From assembly GCA_041389565.1 (NCBI GenBank), contig JAWKRP010000028.1, forward strand, positions 1 to 64,000: 64,000 bases of DNA, in the 5' to 3' direction. The stretch is from JACKEQ01 sp041389565. Its GTDB lineage: Bacteria > Myxococcota_A > UBA796 > GCA-2862545. Position numbers and translations under genes: made by a program. The notes below the pieces were generated by a model. It was not told the DNA's origin, searched no databases, and worked only from the letters and a program-made list of their open reading frames with translations. Below, piece by piece: positions 47,530 to 57,738 of the stretch (positions are counted from its first letter, which is position 1; each line of letters starts with the position of its first letter).

Positions 47530-49115
47530 CGTCGCTCCGTATCCGTTCGGCGGCGGAACACGAGCATCCACAGCAGGGGCAGCATCATCGACTGCCCTCC
47601 GCCACACCCGTTGCCGTACCGGCTGCAGTCGCTGAGCAACAGCCACGACGTGACCGGCTGGCCGTCGAAGTCGACGGGGTCCACCCGATCCACGCAGTCG
47701 GTGTCGGGCTCTCCGAATGGGTCGTCGAGGAAGGCGCCGATCAGACGGGTCGCGCAGTCACCCCCCTTCGCGGGCGTCGAGCCGAGCAGGATGTGGGTGC
47801 CGGACGGGAACCGCACCATGTGCTGGCCTGGCCCCGTGAAGTGCGCCTCCGCACCGTCGGCGCGCCACGGCGGGGTGAGCGGGTCGAGGTCGCCGTGCAG
47901 CATGAGCACCGGTGTGTCGGTGACCGCGAGCGCTCCGTCGACGGCCCCATCCCAGGGGTAGCGCGGCCACACGTCGAGCAGCGGCCGCTGCATCGGCCCG
48001 AGGTCGAACCCGAACAGCGCGCCATCCGAAACGGCCTGGAGCTCTTCGAGGGTGGGCCAGGGCTCGGGCCACTGCTCCGACAGCTCGATGTTCGCGAACA
48101 GCACGGGGCTGTAGAGCGTCTCGGTGTAGTGGGGCTCGCGGTCCTCGAACAGCCCGATGAGGCGCGTGAGGTCCTTCTGGTCGTCCTCCGTGCAGCGTCC
48201 GGCGCGGTGGAACAGGGACGGCGCGTAGCCCCGCAGGGACGCATCGGAGGCGAAGGCCCCCGCACCGCGACGCAGCGTGCTGGAGTCGATGGCCGGACAC
48301 GACCCTTCGGCCACGGCGTCCCGAACCTCCTCCGCGCGCGCTTCGGGGTCGTCGCCGAGCGCTTCGGAGCAGCGGTCGTCGTCTCCACACAGCTCGAGCA
48401 CCCCCCGAGCCACGAGGTCGAACTCGGCGTCGTACACCCGGTGATCGACGTCCAGCGCGAGGGAGTCGAGGATCACGCCGTCCGCGAGGTCGGGGTGTCG
48501 CTGCAGGAACCGGTGCGCGAGCGTCGTGCCGTACGAGCCCCCGTACACGAACACCTCCCGCCCCTCGGCGGTGGCCGCGATCCAGTCGGCGAGGTCGTCG
48601 GCCGCCGCGCTGCTCGAGAACGCGGCGAGATCGTCGCCCCACTCGGCCTGCACGGTCGCCAGGCAGCTCGGCCACTCCGCCGCCGTGATGTCGATCCCTC
48701 CGTCGCTCGCGGGGTCTTCCTCGTCGGCGCAACCCAGCCGGGTGGACCGGCCCACCCCGCGGTGCTCGAACACGTACAGGTCGGTGTCGGCGAACGCCTT
48801 CTGCTTCGCGAGATCCTTCACGTAGGACTCGTACACCGCGCCCGTCTGGCCGGGCCCGCCCGGCAGCATCCACAGCACGCGCTCCCCCCCGGAGAGGTGG
48901 CGCTGGGCGAACAGCTCGATCGTGCGACCGTCGGGCGCGTCCCACCACAGCGGCACGTCGCGGCGTGCACACTGCGTGATCGGGCCCTTCTCGTCGACCT
49001 GGAGCGGGCACGGCTCCCAGGAGACGCCGTTCTCCACGACGGCTTCGCGGTTGGGGTTGCTGCAGGCCCCGACCAGCACGAGCCCGAGCAGCAGGAGCCC
49101 TGCTCGCACGCTCAT
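47526..49115 (-). CDS. TAP-like alpha/beta hydrolase with MYXO-CTERM-like tail
   Basis: A 529-residue lipoprotein (MSVRAGLLLLGLVLVGAC). The hydrolase domain has MLPGGPGQTGAVY (oxyanion loop), YVFEHRGVGRS, the nucleophile motif YGGSYGTTLAH and LMLHGDLDPLTP, as in prolyl/tripeptidyl aminopeptidases of the SlpD/TAP type. The last residues GNGCGGGQSMMLPLLWMLVF followed by RRRTDTERR form a Cys-Gly, hydrophobic and Arg tail like MYXO-CTERM sorting signals. It overlaps both neighbours by four bases. It probably cleaves peptides at the cell surface. Confidence 0.85.
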   Translation of the reverse strand: MSVRAGLLLLGLVLVGACSNPNREAVVENGVSWEPCPLQVDEKGPITQCARRDVPLWWDAPDGRTIELFAQRHLSGGERVLWMLPGGPGQTGAVYESYVKDLAKQKAFADTDLYVFEHRGVGRSTRLGCADEEDPASDGGIDITAAEWPSCLATVQAEWGDDLAAFSSSAAADDLADWIAATAEGREVFVYGGSYGTTLAHRFLQRHPDLADGVILDSLALDVDHRVYDAEFDLVARGVLELCGDDDRCSEALGDDPEARAEEVRDAVAEGSCPAIDSSTLRRGAGAFASDASLRGYAPSLFHRAGRCTEDDQKDLTRLIGLFEDREPHYTETLYSPVLFANIELSEQWPEPWPTLEELQAVSDGALFGFDLGPMQRPLLDVWPRYPWDGAVDGALAVTDTPVLMLHGDLDPLTPPWRADGAEAHFTGPGQHMVRFPSGTHILLGSTPAKGGDCATRLIGAFLDDPFGEPDTDCVDRVDPVDFDGQPVTSWLLLSDCSRYGNGCGGGQSMMLPLLWMLVFRRRTDTERR

Positions 49116-50221
49116 CGGCGCCGGCGGCCCAGTGCCAGCCAGGGTGAGGACCAGGTCGGCTGAGGGGTGGAGCACGTGCAGCCCGTGGGGGTGCTCCCGA
49201 CGGAGCCGGACGGCCCCGGGTCGGTGTCGGTGTCGGCATCCGCGTCGGTGTCGGTGTCGGAGTCCGTGTCGGAGTCGGTATCGGAGTCCGTGTCGGAATC
49301 GGCGTCGGAGTCGGTGTCGGCATCCGCGTCGGAGTCGGTGTCGGCATCGGAGTCGGAGTCGGTGTCGGTGTCGGTGTCGGACTCGCCCGTGTCGCAGGGC
49401 GCGTCGGGGTCGGACACGCCGGGAATGCCGTCGCAGTCGGCGTCCTCGCCGTCACAGGCCTCGGGAGCCCCGACGTAGCGTGCGGAATCGTCGTCGTCGC
49501 AGTCGTCGTCCATCGACGCGCCGTCCCCGTCGTCGTCGACGAACCAGTCGTACATCTCGCCGATCTCGGCGTCCGTGAGCGCGCGGGTCCACAGCATCAC
49601 CTCGTCGAGGCGACCGTCCATGTCGTACACCCGGTTCGTCACCCAGCCCACGCGGAGCGGCGTGCCGACCTCGTGGGCCGTCGTGAGCGTCACCGTGGCC
49701 GATCCTGCCACCGTGCCGTCGAAGAACAGCGTGAGGTCGGTGCGATCGACGCGTCCGACCATCCACACCCACTGGCCGGTCGGGAGCGTGGTGGTCGACT
49801 CGGCGTGCTCCTCGAGCCCCTGACCGTCGTGCACGATGAGCCACAGCTTGTTCGACACCGTCTGGAACATGAAGCCGATGCCGTTGGCGTCGGTGTGCCC
49901 CTGCTGGACGAGCGTGCACTTGTCGTCGGGGGGACAGACCGTGTCGGGGAGCCACATCCACGCGGCGACCGTGAGCTGATCGCCGTACGCCATCTCGGGC
50001 GCGTACGCGGCTTCGTTGCGGGGCAGACCCCCCGTCGTGCAGTCGAGGAAGCCCCCGGCGCTCGGGCTCAGGCGCTCGGCGGGCACCTCGGAGGCCGCGC
50101 ACCCCGACAGCACGATCGGGCTCGACCCACCGGCCTCGGACCCGGGGTCGCCCGTCGAGAACCGGTACCACAGGTCTGGTGCAGACGGAGGCGCTGCGGA
50201 TGCGGCGAGGAGGAACCACAT
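49112..50221 (-). CDS. LamG/MopE surface protein with DT repeat and GCTCST-RRRR tail
   Basis: A 369-residue protein. After a short signal (MWFLLAASAAPPSA) comes a LamG/concanavalin-like domain (~15-225; LTVAAWMWLP, DGRLDEVMLWTRALTDAEI). A MopE-like DDDGDGASMDDDCDDDD...CDGEDADCDG follows. A ~50-residue Asp-Ser/Thr/Ala repeat and the tail TGCTCSTPQPTWSSPWLALG-RRRR end the protein. The tail is shared in form with the protein ending at 54500. It is coupled by ATGA overlap to the hydrolase gene. Confidence 0.85.
   Translation of the reverse strand: MWFLLAASAAPPSAPDLWYRFSTGDPGSEAGGSSPIVLSGCAASEVPAERLSPSAGGFLDCTTGGLPRNEAAYAPEMAYGDQLTVAAWMWLPDTVCPPDDKCTLVQQGHTDANGIGFMFQTVSNKLWLIVHDGQGLEEHAESTTTLPTGQWVWMVGRVDRTDLTLFFDGTVAGSATVTLTTAHEVGTPLRVGWVTNRVYDMDGRLDEVMLWTRALTDAEIGEMYDWFVDDDGDGASMDDDCDDDDSARYVGAPEACDGEDADCDGIPGVSDPDAPCDTGESDTDTDTDSDSDADTDSDADADTDSDADSDTDSDTDSDTDSDTDTDADADTDTDPGPSGSVGSTPTGCTCSTPQPTWSSPWLALGRRRR
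49217..49383 (-). repeat. Asp-Ser/Thr/Ala repeat tract
   Basis: GTCGGT and GTCGGA hexamers on the plus strand encode alternating Asp with Thr, Ser or Ala. The tract lies between the MopE-like motif and the Cys/Arg tail of the LamG protein. Confidence 0.9.
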
Positions 50222-50250
50222 GCCGGCAGTCTACCTGGAAACCGCCCGTG

Positions 50251-50994
50251 TCATGGGGTCTCCCGCTGCGGGGACGCGCCTCGACGCAGGCCCTGCAGGG
50301 ACTCGGGCACCGGCCCGTCCAGCTCGACCGGCCCGATCTCACGCAGCCGGCCGACCAGCCACGCGAGGTGGGCGGCCCTCCCGTGGACCCGTCGCCCGCC
50401 GAGGTCGACGTGCGTGGCGCCCGCGGGGAGCTCGGGCACCTCTCCGGTCCACACCACGTCGTGACCGTCGATCCGGAGTCGACGGCCGTGGAGCACCACA
50501 TGAGAGCGTCGCCGTGCGCGGAGCTGGTGCGCGACGAGCGTGGCGGTCGCCGCGACCATCCACCACAGGAACCCGATGGCGAGCCCCGCGGCCAGCCCGG
50601 TGACGAACACCTGCCCCGAGAATCCCGTCGCGATGCCGTCGGCGACCAGCGCCAGCACGCCTGCCGAAGCGCCCGCCGGAGCGGCCACCAGGAACGCCGT
50701 GCCCGGGATCTCGTCGCTGGGGACGGGCTCGCCGCGCAGTTCGACCTCGAAGCCATCGTGCCGCCAAGCGACCCCGGGCGGGGGCTCGCTCGTGACCGCC
50801 TGCGCCTCGGGCATCAGCACATCGAGGTAGCGCACGCCGAGCACCGCCATCACGAGCGCTTCCACGACGACCGCCGACCACATCGGGTCCTCGGCGAGCC
50901 CCCCGTGCAGCCAGCCCCACACCGCGACCGCCAGAGGGAGGGGATGCACGAGCACCACCCCCCAGAACAGTCGGACGAGGAAGCGGCGGCTCAT
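50251..50994 (-). CDS. Membrane protein of unknown function, partner of protease-like gene
   Basis: A 247-residue protein with about four membrane segments (LVRLFWGVVLVHPLPLAVAVW, AVVVEALVMAVLGVRYL, TAFLVAAPAGASAGVLALV, VFVTGLAAGLAIGFLWWMVA) and a soluble end with HVVLHGRRLRIDG. It overlaps the RseP-like gene by four bases (50991-50994) and ends 29 bases before the LamG protein start. It may be a cofactor of the protease-like protein. Family not recognised. Confidence 0.7.
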   Translation of the reverse strand: MSRRFLVRLFWGVVLVHPLPLAVAVWGWLHGGLAEDPMWSAVVVEALVMAVLGVRYLDVLMPEAQAVTSEPPPGVAWRHDGFEVELRGEPVPSDEIPGTAFLVAAPAGASAGVLALVADGIATGFSGQVFVTGLAAGLAIGFLWWMVAATATLVAHQLRARRRSHVVLHGRRLRIDGHDVVWTGEVPELPAGATHVDLGGRRVHGRAAHLAWLVGRLREIGPVELDGPVPESLQGLRRGASPQRETP

Positions 50995-52370
50995 CGTGCT
51001 CTCCGGAGCAGGAGGAGGCCCGCGAGCAGGTCGGAACCGGGCAGCGGGAGCAGGTTGTAGAGCAGCAGCAGCGCGCTGCCGTTCGCCACCATCGTGGCGA
51101 TCCAGCGCCACAGGCTGGCCGGACCCGCGGTCGCCCGTGAGACCACCACCGGGCCGCGCACGGCCTCCACCCGCATCGCGGCCATTCGCTGGAGTGGCAC
51201 GAGTGCGCTCGCGAGATCGCCCATCGCCAGCGACACGGCACGAGCGGGGGAGGGCGGCGGAGCCGTCTCGGCCGGCAGGAACAGGTCGGGGTGGCGCTCG
51301 AGACCCAGCACGCGGGCGGCGGTGCCGTCGATGCGGACGACGTCGGGCTCGACCCACAGCTCGAGGCGCGTGCCCTCCCGGTCGATCTCGAGGAGCAGGG
51401 GACCGTCGGGAGCCTCGCGCACCGTGCGCCCGAGCTCGTCCCAGTCGCGGACCCGGTGACCGGACACGGTCAGCACGCGATCTCCACCGCGCAGCCCGCC
51501 GCGCTCCGCCGCCGACCCGGGCAGCACGCGACCCAGGAGCCGGTCGGCATGCTCGATCCCCGCGAGACCCGCCTCGAGGGGCAGCTCGAGGACCTCCCCA
51601 TCCCGCGAGAGCCGCACGGACGTGGCGCCCGGTGCCTGCAGGAACGCGTCGCTCCACGTGTCGACCGCCACCCCGTCGAGAGCGAGCACCCGGTCGCCGC
51701 TCCGCACGCCCGAGCGCGCCCACGCTCCTCCCGGATCGACCGCGACGACGGGGGCCGCCCGCTCGCTCCACAGCCCGGGACGCTCGCCGAGCGCAGGAAC
51801 GTCGAGTCGCACGGTCGCTCCGTCGCGTTCGAGCTCCACGCGGCCGCCTTCGACCAGCGCCGGTGCCGCTTCGTCCCAGGAGCCCGTCACGCGCCCGTCG
51901 ACCGAGCGAACCCGATCCCCCGCCCGCAGACCCGCGAGCGCCGCTGGGCCCTCCACGCTCACGCCCCCGATGACGGGCGCCACGACGGGCTCCGAGAGCC
52001 GAGCCATCGCGAACAGCGCGATGGGGACGAGCCCTCCGAGCACGAGGGTCGCGAGCGGACCCGCGGCCAGCACCCCGAGCTGACGGGTCCGAGGGGCGCC
52101 CGGATCCAGGTGCACCGACGTTCCGGGGAGCACCCCGAGGTCGAGGCGCGTGAGCCTCCACACCACCGGACCGAACCCGAGCTGCGGTCGCACGCCCACC
52201 CCCAGCGCCCACGCAGCGATCCCGTGCGCGAGGCTGTGCAGGACACCGAGCGGGACGAGCGCGAAGGCCCGGATCCACAGCAGCGCGAGCAGGGGAGACA
52301 GCAGCAGCGCGACTGCGGGCTTCCACAGGGCATTCGTGCTCGTTGCGGGGGGCGGGGGCATGGCGTCCAT
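50991..52370 (-). CDS. Site-2 protease (RseP)-like membrane protein, catalytic Glu replaced
   Basis: A 459-residue M50-type protein. The zinc motif HExxH is replaced by H45-S-L-A-H49, so the general base Glu is Ser46. GVRPQLGFGPVVWRL after it aligns with the RseP region GFG. Three PDZ domains follow (~135-195, ~205-270, ~280-345), each with a GLRAGDRV-type core. The last membrane segment has YNLLPLPGSDLLAG, keeping the third zinc ligand region. Hydrolysis is therefore unlikely, and a scaffold or substrate-binding role is more likely. Start ATG 52370 (or 52361) has no strong ribosome site. Confidence 0.82.
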   Translation of the reverse strand: MDAMPPPPATSTNALWKPAVALLLSPLLALLWIRAFALVPLGVLHSLAHGIAAWALGVGVRPQLGFGPVVWRLTRLDLGVLPGTSVHLDPGAPRTRQLGVLAAGPLATLVLGGLVPIALFAMARLSEPVVAPVIGGVSVEGPAALAGLRAGDRVRSVDGRVTGSWDEAAPALVEGGRVELERDGATVRLDVPALGERPGLWSERAAPVVAVDPGGAWARSGVRSGDRVLALDGVAVDTWSDAFLQAPGATSVRLSRDGEVLELPLEAGLAGIEHADRLLGRVLPGSAAERGGLRGGDRVLTVSGHRVRDWDELGRTVREAPDGPLLLEIDREGTRLELWVEPDVVRIDGTAARVLGLERHPDLFLPAETAPPPSPARAVSLAMGDLASALVPLQRMAAMRVEAVRGPVVVSRATAGPASLWRWIATMVANGSALLLLYNLLPLPGSDLLAGLLLLRRAR

Positions 52371-52428
52371 CGCGGCGACTAACGCGGGCCTCCACCAGAC
52401 CTCCACAACCATGGACGAGGATGTCGGC

Positions 52429-53115
52429 ATGCTGATCCTCGCCCTCGCCGCCCACGCCGCCACCCCCTGGTCCGTCACCCCCGAGATCGGCACGGAGGTC
52501 CCCCTCCGTGTGGGTGCTGGCGTGCGCGTCGAGGGCCCTGGCCGAATCCGGGCCGGACTGTCGGGTGGGTTCGTGCCCAAGGGGTACGTCGCGCTCGCCA
52601 ACGACGCGACCACCGCTCTGTTCGAGGGCTACACCGAGGAGTACGCCACGCTCGTCGAGACCGCGCTCGCCAGCAGCCTGATCGGGCGCGTCGACGTGGG
52701 CTGGCGACCCCATCCCCGCGCGGGCTGGTGGTTCGCGGGTGGTGCTTCGCTGATCGGCCTCGGCGGCGAGGCGACGGCTGCCGAGCTGCTCGAGGGGCTC
52801 ACGGGGACGGAGCTCCCCCGCACGGCGGCGACCCCGATCGTGCTGACCGCCCGCGCGACGGTCGTGACCCTCGACGTGCAGACCGGCTGGGACATCCGGG
52901 TCTGGCGGGAGCTGGTGGTGCGCCCGCTGATCGGGTGGTCGTTCACGGTCTCCTCGCACAGCCGCATCGAGGCCGACACCACGGAGCTCCCGCCGCGCCT
53001 CGCGAGCGCCGTGCACACGCTCGAGGACGAAGCGGCCACCGAGCTCGACGCCGTGATCGAAGCGTACGTGCACCCTCCGACCGTCGGACTGTCGGTGGGC
53101 TGGGTCTTCCGCTAG
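52429..53115 (+). CDS. Outer-membrane beta-barrel-like protein
   Basis: A 228-residue protein. ATG 52429 is used because it follows GAGGA and begins the signal MLILALAAHAA; ATG 52411 is 18 bases upstream. Repeating amphipathic strands (VPLRVGAGVRVEGPGRIRAG, GRVDVGWRPHPRAGWWFAGG, TVGLSVGWVFR) suggest an outer-membrane protein. Its TAG stop shares the palindrome CTAG (53112-53115) with the convergent SGNH gene. It is divergent from the protease-like gene. Confidence 0.65.
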   Translation: MLILALAAHAATPWSVTPEIGTEVPLRVGAGVRVEGPGRIRAGLSGGFVPKGYVALANDATTALFEGYTEEYATLVETALASSLIGRVDVGWRPHPRAGWWFAGGASLIGLGGEATAAELLEGLTGTELPRTAATPIVLTARATVVTLDVQTGWDIRVWRELVVRPLIGWSFTVSSHSRIEADTTELPPRLASAVHTLEDEAATELDAVIEAYVHPPTVGLSVGWVFR

Positions 53116-54497
53116 GGTTCGGCTTCGAGCTCGAGCAGGTTGAGGTACGCGAACGCACCGGCCTCCGTCGACACGTCGACGTGCAGCTCGCCCCATGCGT
53201 CGGGCGCGAGCCCCGTGAGCACGGCGACCGTGCTGTCGTTCCCGTCGCCCCCACCGGCCCCGATGCCCGGACCGGTGGTGGGGAGTACCGTGGATACAGG
53301 GGTTCCCGCGCCCTCGACCGTGTACCGGGTCGACCGCGCTTCGTCGGCGCTCGCCCGGCTCCCGAACAGCCTGAGCGTGTACCGGCGAGCGGGGTCGAGC
53401 CCGTAGAACGAGAGCCCGCCCGGATCGTCGGGCCCCCCGGTCCAGAAGAAGTCGCCGGTGGCCTCGGGGAGCGCGAGGGTCGCGAGCAGCGCGCCGTCCG
53501 GCGATACCAGCCCCCCGTTCGCGAACCCGTTCGTCCGGAATCCGCCCGTGATCACGAGCCCGATGCCGGTCGGGGCTCCCGTGGTGGTGCGCAGATCCCG
53601 GAGCGTCTCGCCCGCGAGCACCTGGGCATCGCCGTCCACCGCCGACCACGCGTTCCAGTGGATGCCGAGACCGTCGATCGCCGGTGCGGGCGCGCCATCC
53701 TCGGGGTTCGACGGGCCGAGGTCCACGCGCACGTAGAACGGTTCGGCGGGCGCGGATGCGGGCTCCGGCACGGGACGCGGTGCGACGGCATCGAGCGCGT
53801 CCACGACGACCTGGGTCCAGAGCGCGTACCCCTCCTCGGACAGGTGCAGCTGATCGTCGACGAACAGCGAGGCGGGCGGAGGTGCGCCGAGTGCCAGGAA
53901 CGGCGTCGCCATGTCGGCGTACCCGAGCATCGGGTGCTGCTCGGAGAGCGCCCGGACCGCTGCATTCACCTGCTCGGCACGCGCCCAGCCCTTCCACCGC
54001 GCGGGGTTCGGGGTGATGCCCACGAACACGACGGGAACGGCCCCCCGCCGCGCGAACACCCGCTCCACGAAGCACCGGTAGCTGTCGACGACGGCTTCGG
54101 GAGCCGCGCCGCCCGTCAGATCGTTGGTGCCGGCGTAGAACACCACGGACGCCACCGGAGCCGAGCCCACGAGGCGGTCCGCGTTCACGGCGATGTCCGA
54201 AGCCCACGCGCCGCCCAGCCCGCGCTGGACGGGCCCCCACGCGGACAGATCGCGACGGGCGTGCTCCCAGCGGCGGATGCTGGAGCTGCCCGTGAGCAGG
54301 AGGCTGCCCGCGGGCGGCCCCTGGGCGTCCCACGTGTCGAGGGCCGCCGTCCAGTCGTTCTGGGCGGTGACCCCCTCACAGGGGTCGTCGGACCAGGGGA
54401 GCCCGTCGGAGTCTCCCGTGGAGGCCGTGGGCTCGGGGGGGTCGAGCGGAACGGGGGGAGCCGGAGGGCTCCGGCATGCGAGCAGGGCGAGGAGCAT
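53112..54497 (-). CDS. SGNH/GDSL-family hydrolase lipoprotein
   Basis: A 461-residue lipoprotein. ATG 54497 gives the signal MLLALLAC and lies two bases after the preceding stop. The SGNH blocks are visible: block I LLTGSSSIRRWEH, block II RGLGGAW, block III YAGTNDL and block V DDQLHLSEEGY. Such enzymes are esterases or acetylxylan/peptidoglycan deacetylases. A C-terminal ~190-residue beta domain (FYVRVDLGPSNPEDG; LLELEAEP) may bind carbohydrate. It follows the DT-repeat protein on the same strand. Confidence 0.85.
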   Translation of the reverse strand: MLLALLACRSPPAPPVPLDPPEPTASTGDSDGLPWSDDPCEGVTAQNDWTAALDTWDAQGPPAGSLLLTGSSSIRRWEHARRDLSAWGPVQRGLGGAWASDIAVNADRLVGSAPVASVVFYAGTNDLTGGAAPEAVVDSYRCFVERVFARRGAVPVVFVGITPNPARWKGWARAEQVNAAVRALSEQHPMLGYADMATPFLALGAPPPASLFVDDQLHLSEEGYALWTQVVVDALDAVAPRPVPEPASAPAEPFYVRVDLGPSNPEDGAPAPAIDGLGIHWNAWSAVDGDAQVLAGETLRDLRTTTGAPTGIGLVITGGFRTNGFANGGLVSPDGALLATLALPEATGDFFWTGGPDDPGGLSFYGLDPARRYTLRLFGSRASADEARSTRYTVEGAGTPVSTVLPTTGPGIGAGGGDGNDSTVAVLTGLAPDAWGELHVDVSTEAGAFAYLNLLELEAEP

Positions 54498-54499
54498 CG

Positions 54500-55664
<1,165 letters not shown>

Positions 55665-55680
<16 letters not shown>

Positions 55681-56208
55681 CCGGTCGACGAGCTCGTCGA
55701 GCGTGAGCCCCATCTCCACCTCGTTCTGGATCGGCAGCAACACCTGCTCTTCGAGGGTCTCGGCCCGCTCGTCCCAGAACATCCGTCCGGACCGGTAGTA
55801 CCGGAGGTTCACGAGGGGCATCGACTTCCGACCCGCGAGGCCGCCGTCGAAGCCCTCGGAGAAGCGCAGATCGTCCGCCAGGCCGGCGTCGGGAGCGTGG
55901 CACGACGCACACGCCACAGTGCCGTTCGCCGACAGCTCCGTGTCCCAGAACAGCACCCGGCCGAGCGTGGCGCCCGCATCGGTGATCGGGTTCGACGCGG
56001 GCGTGTTGTCCGCAGCCGCGGCCGCCATGCGGACCGGTGCGGGCGGCGTGAGATCGTAGGCGTACAGCTGGGGGTCGAGGTCGAGCACGTCATCGAGCGT
56101 CGACGTGTCGATGACGGTGTCGCCGCGGACCGGATCCGTGGCGCCTGGATCTTCGCAGGCGGACAGCAGGGCCAGCAGGGGGACCATCGTGAACAGGCGC
56201 TTCGACAT
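55665..56208 (-). pseudogene. Truncated di-heme cytochrome c peroxidase-like gene
   Basis: The 5' part encodes a lipoprotein (MSKRLFTMVPLLALLSAC, ATG 56208). It has the N-terminal part of a bacterial di-heme peroxidase: GRVLFWDTELSANGTVACASCHAPD (first heme CASCH), FSEGFDGGLAGRKSMPLVNLRYY and ETLEEQVLLPIQNEVEMGLTLDELV. The family is normally over 300 residues with a second CxxCH. Here coding identity stops after ~180 residues at a junction with another gene in a different frame. If translated it would run into nonsense up to 55009. The second heme domain is absent. Confidence 0.8.
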
Positions 56209-56245
56209 GGGAGGGACCTCCGGGTTCACCTCTTCCGTACGCCCG

Positions 56246-56264
56246 GACGGTCGGCCAGACCGTC
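56246..56264. promoter_or_regulatory. Inverted repeat upstream of truncated peroxidase gene
   Basis: GACGGTC (56246-56252) and GACCGTC (56258-56264) form a perfect 7-base inverted repeat around GGCCA, 38 bases from the ATG at 56208. It could be an operator. A GGATAC pair lies further upstream, near 56301 and 56311. Confidence 0.4.
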
Positions 56265-56317
56265 GGTGGATTGCACCGGTTGGTACGCGATCGATACCCG
56301 CGGATACGAACGGATAC

Positions 56318-56659
56318 TCAGTCCTCGGCGCCCGCGGGGACGAGCGCGCCCACCGTGCAGCCGCGGGGGATGGGCGTGCAGGTGAGCTCCATGCGGGCGC
56401 CCGGAGCGAGCGTGAACTGGTGCATCGGGGTGCCGAAGAACGACACGGCGTACTTCCCGGCGGGCACCTGACCGAACGACTGCGGCCCCTTGTCGCTGTG
56501 CTCGATCGTCATCGTGCGCGTGAACAGGTTGCCGGGCTGGAGCTCCGCGCGTGCGGCGCTCACGAGCGCTTCGACCGTGTCGGTGGAGTCGGGCTGGGGT
56601 GCCGGACGGGCCGCAGCCCCTCCAGCGGAGGCGACAGACAGCAACGTGAGAAGGGTCAT
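56318..56659 (-). CDS. Small exported protein
   Basis: A 113-residue protein with signal MTLLTLLSVASAGGAAARPA. The mature part (GPQSFGQVPAGKYAVSFFG, MELTCTPIPRGCTVGALV) has one likely disulfide and a beta-sandwich look, recalling small PEGA-like or carboxypeptidase-regulatory modules. Family not assigned. It follows the gene at 56685 by 25 bases on the same strand. Confidence 0.6.
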   Translation of the reverse strand: MTLLTLLSVASAGGAAARPAPQPDSTDTVEALVSAARAELQPGNLFTRTMTIEHSDKGPQSFGQVPAGKYAVSFFGTPMHQFTLAPGARMELTCTPIPRGCTVGALVPAGAED

Positions 56660-56684
56660 GGGCGCTCCAGGCTCTACCTGGAGT

Positions 56685-57683
56685 CTATCGCCCTGGAGTC
56701 GCGCCGGAGCCCGCAGCCGTGATTCCCGCGCAGGCCTGCTCGGCCGCCGCGAACACCTCGGCCGCCGCGCGCTCGTCGCCGTACGCCGAGCACTTCACGA
56801 GGTGGGGCCAGCCTTCGCCCTGCCGATACACGTCGAGCTGGTGCGTCCACTGGCCCTCGCCCCAGCGGTAGCGCCAGTGCGACGCATACACGCCGTCGGA
56901 CGTGAGCCCGCCCTTCACGAGGTCGCTCTTGGTGCTCTCGGTGTCGAAGGCGTCGAGCTGCATCTTCGCCTGGTCGGCGGCGCTCTCGGCGAAGGGCTCC
57001 AGCGGAGACGACAGGCCCACGCCGATCGCGGTGATGCCGTCGGGTGCGGTCCACCGCAGCGTGCCCATCTGGTCGAGACCCTTCGTCCAGCCCTTCGGGA
57101 CGGCCATCTCCACGTCGAGCACGCTGGGAGGGGAACCCTCGAAGAAGCTCTTCTCCTCGATGTGGACGGCCGCCCGCTCGAACACCGTGTCGGCGAGAGA
57201 GGGCCGGGCGACCATCGCGTCACACAGCTCGAACGCCACGACTCCCTTCAGGACGTCGCCGTCCCGCGAGGCCACGAGGCCCCCCATCGGGCCCTGGTCG
57301 GCCCCCTTGGTCGCCGCGAGGTCGAACCGGATCTCGCCCTTCTCGCCGGGTGCGGTGGGGGGCTTCGCGAGCTGCACCGTTCCCTGGAGCGCGCCCATGC
57401 CCTTCGTGCCCATCGCGAGGTACTCGCGCGCCGGGCTGCCCGCTTCGAGCGCATCGAACGCCGCGATCACCATCACGTCGGGCGCCTGCTTCTTCTTCGC
57501 GCTCCCGCTCTGCAGCGCGCGAGCGTCGGCGCACGAGAGCTTCTGGGGCAGCACGAGCACCGACAGCAGCCCGGGCCGCGCGGGATCGGCGAGACCGACC
57601 GCGGACGCCGGCACGAACGGCTTCCCGAACAGGGTGCCGTCGAACGAGCCCGCCCACGCACCGAACATCCACAGCGTCACCAT
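56685..57683 (-). CDS. Exported protein of unknown function
   Basis: A 332-residue protein starting MVTLWMFGAWAGSFDG (ATG 57683), a weak signal. It has an N-terminal GTLFGKPFVPASA segment, a Lys-rich KKKQAPD stretch near residue 70, and many beta segments (GVVAFELCDAMVAR, MGTLRWTAPDGITAIGVG, SHWRYRWGEGQWTHQLDVYRQG). I recognise no family. It is perhaps cotranscribed with the small exported protein that follows. Confidence 0.6.
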   Translation of the reverse strand: MVTLWMFGAWAGSFDGTLFGKPFVPASAVGLADPARPGLLSVLVLPQKLSCADARALQSGSAKKKQAPDVMVIAAFDALEAGSPAREYLAMGTKGMGALQGTVQLAKPPTAPGEKGEIRFDLAATKGADQGPMGGLVASRDGDVLKGVVAFELCDAMVARPSLADTVFERAAVHIEEKSFFEGSPPSVLDVEMAVPKGWTKGLDQMGTLRWTAPDGITAIGVGLSSPLEPFAESAADQAKMQLDAFDTESTKSDLVKGGLTSDGVYASHWRYRWGEGQWTHQLDVYRQGEGWPHLVKCSAYGDERAAAEVFAAAEQACAGITAAGSGATPGR

Positions 57684-57738
57684 GGTCCCTCCGCGCGGGC
57701 GGTCTAATCCCGTGACCCGACGGGGGCCCGTGTGGAGG

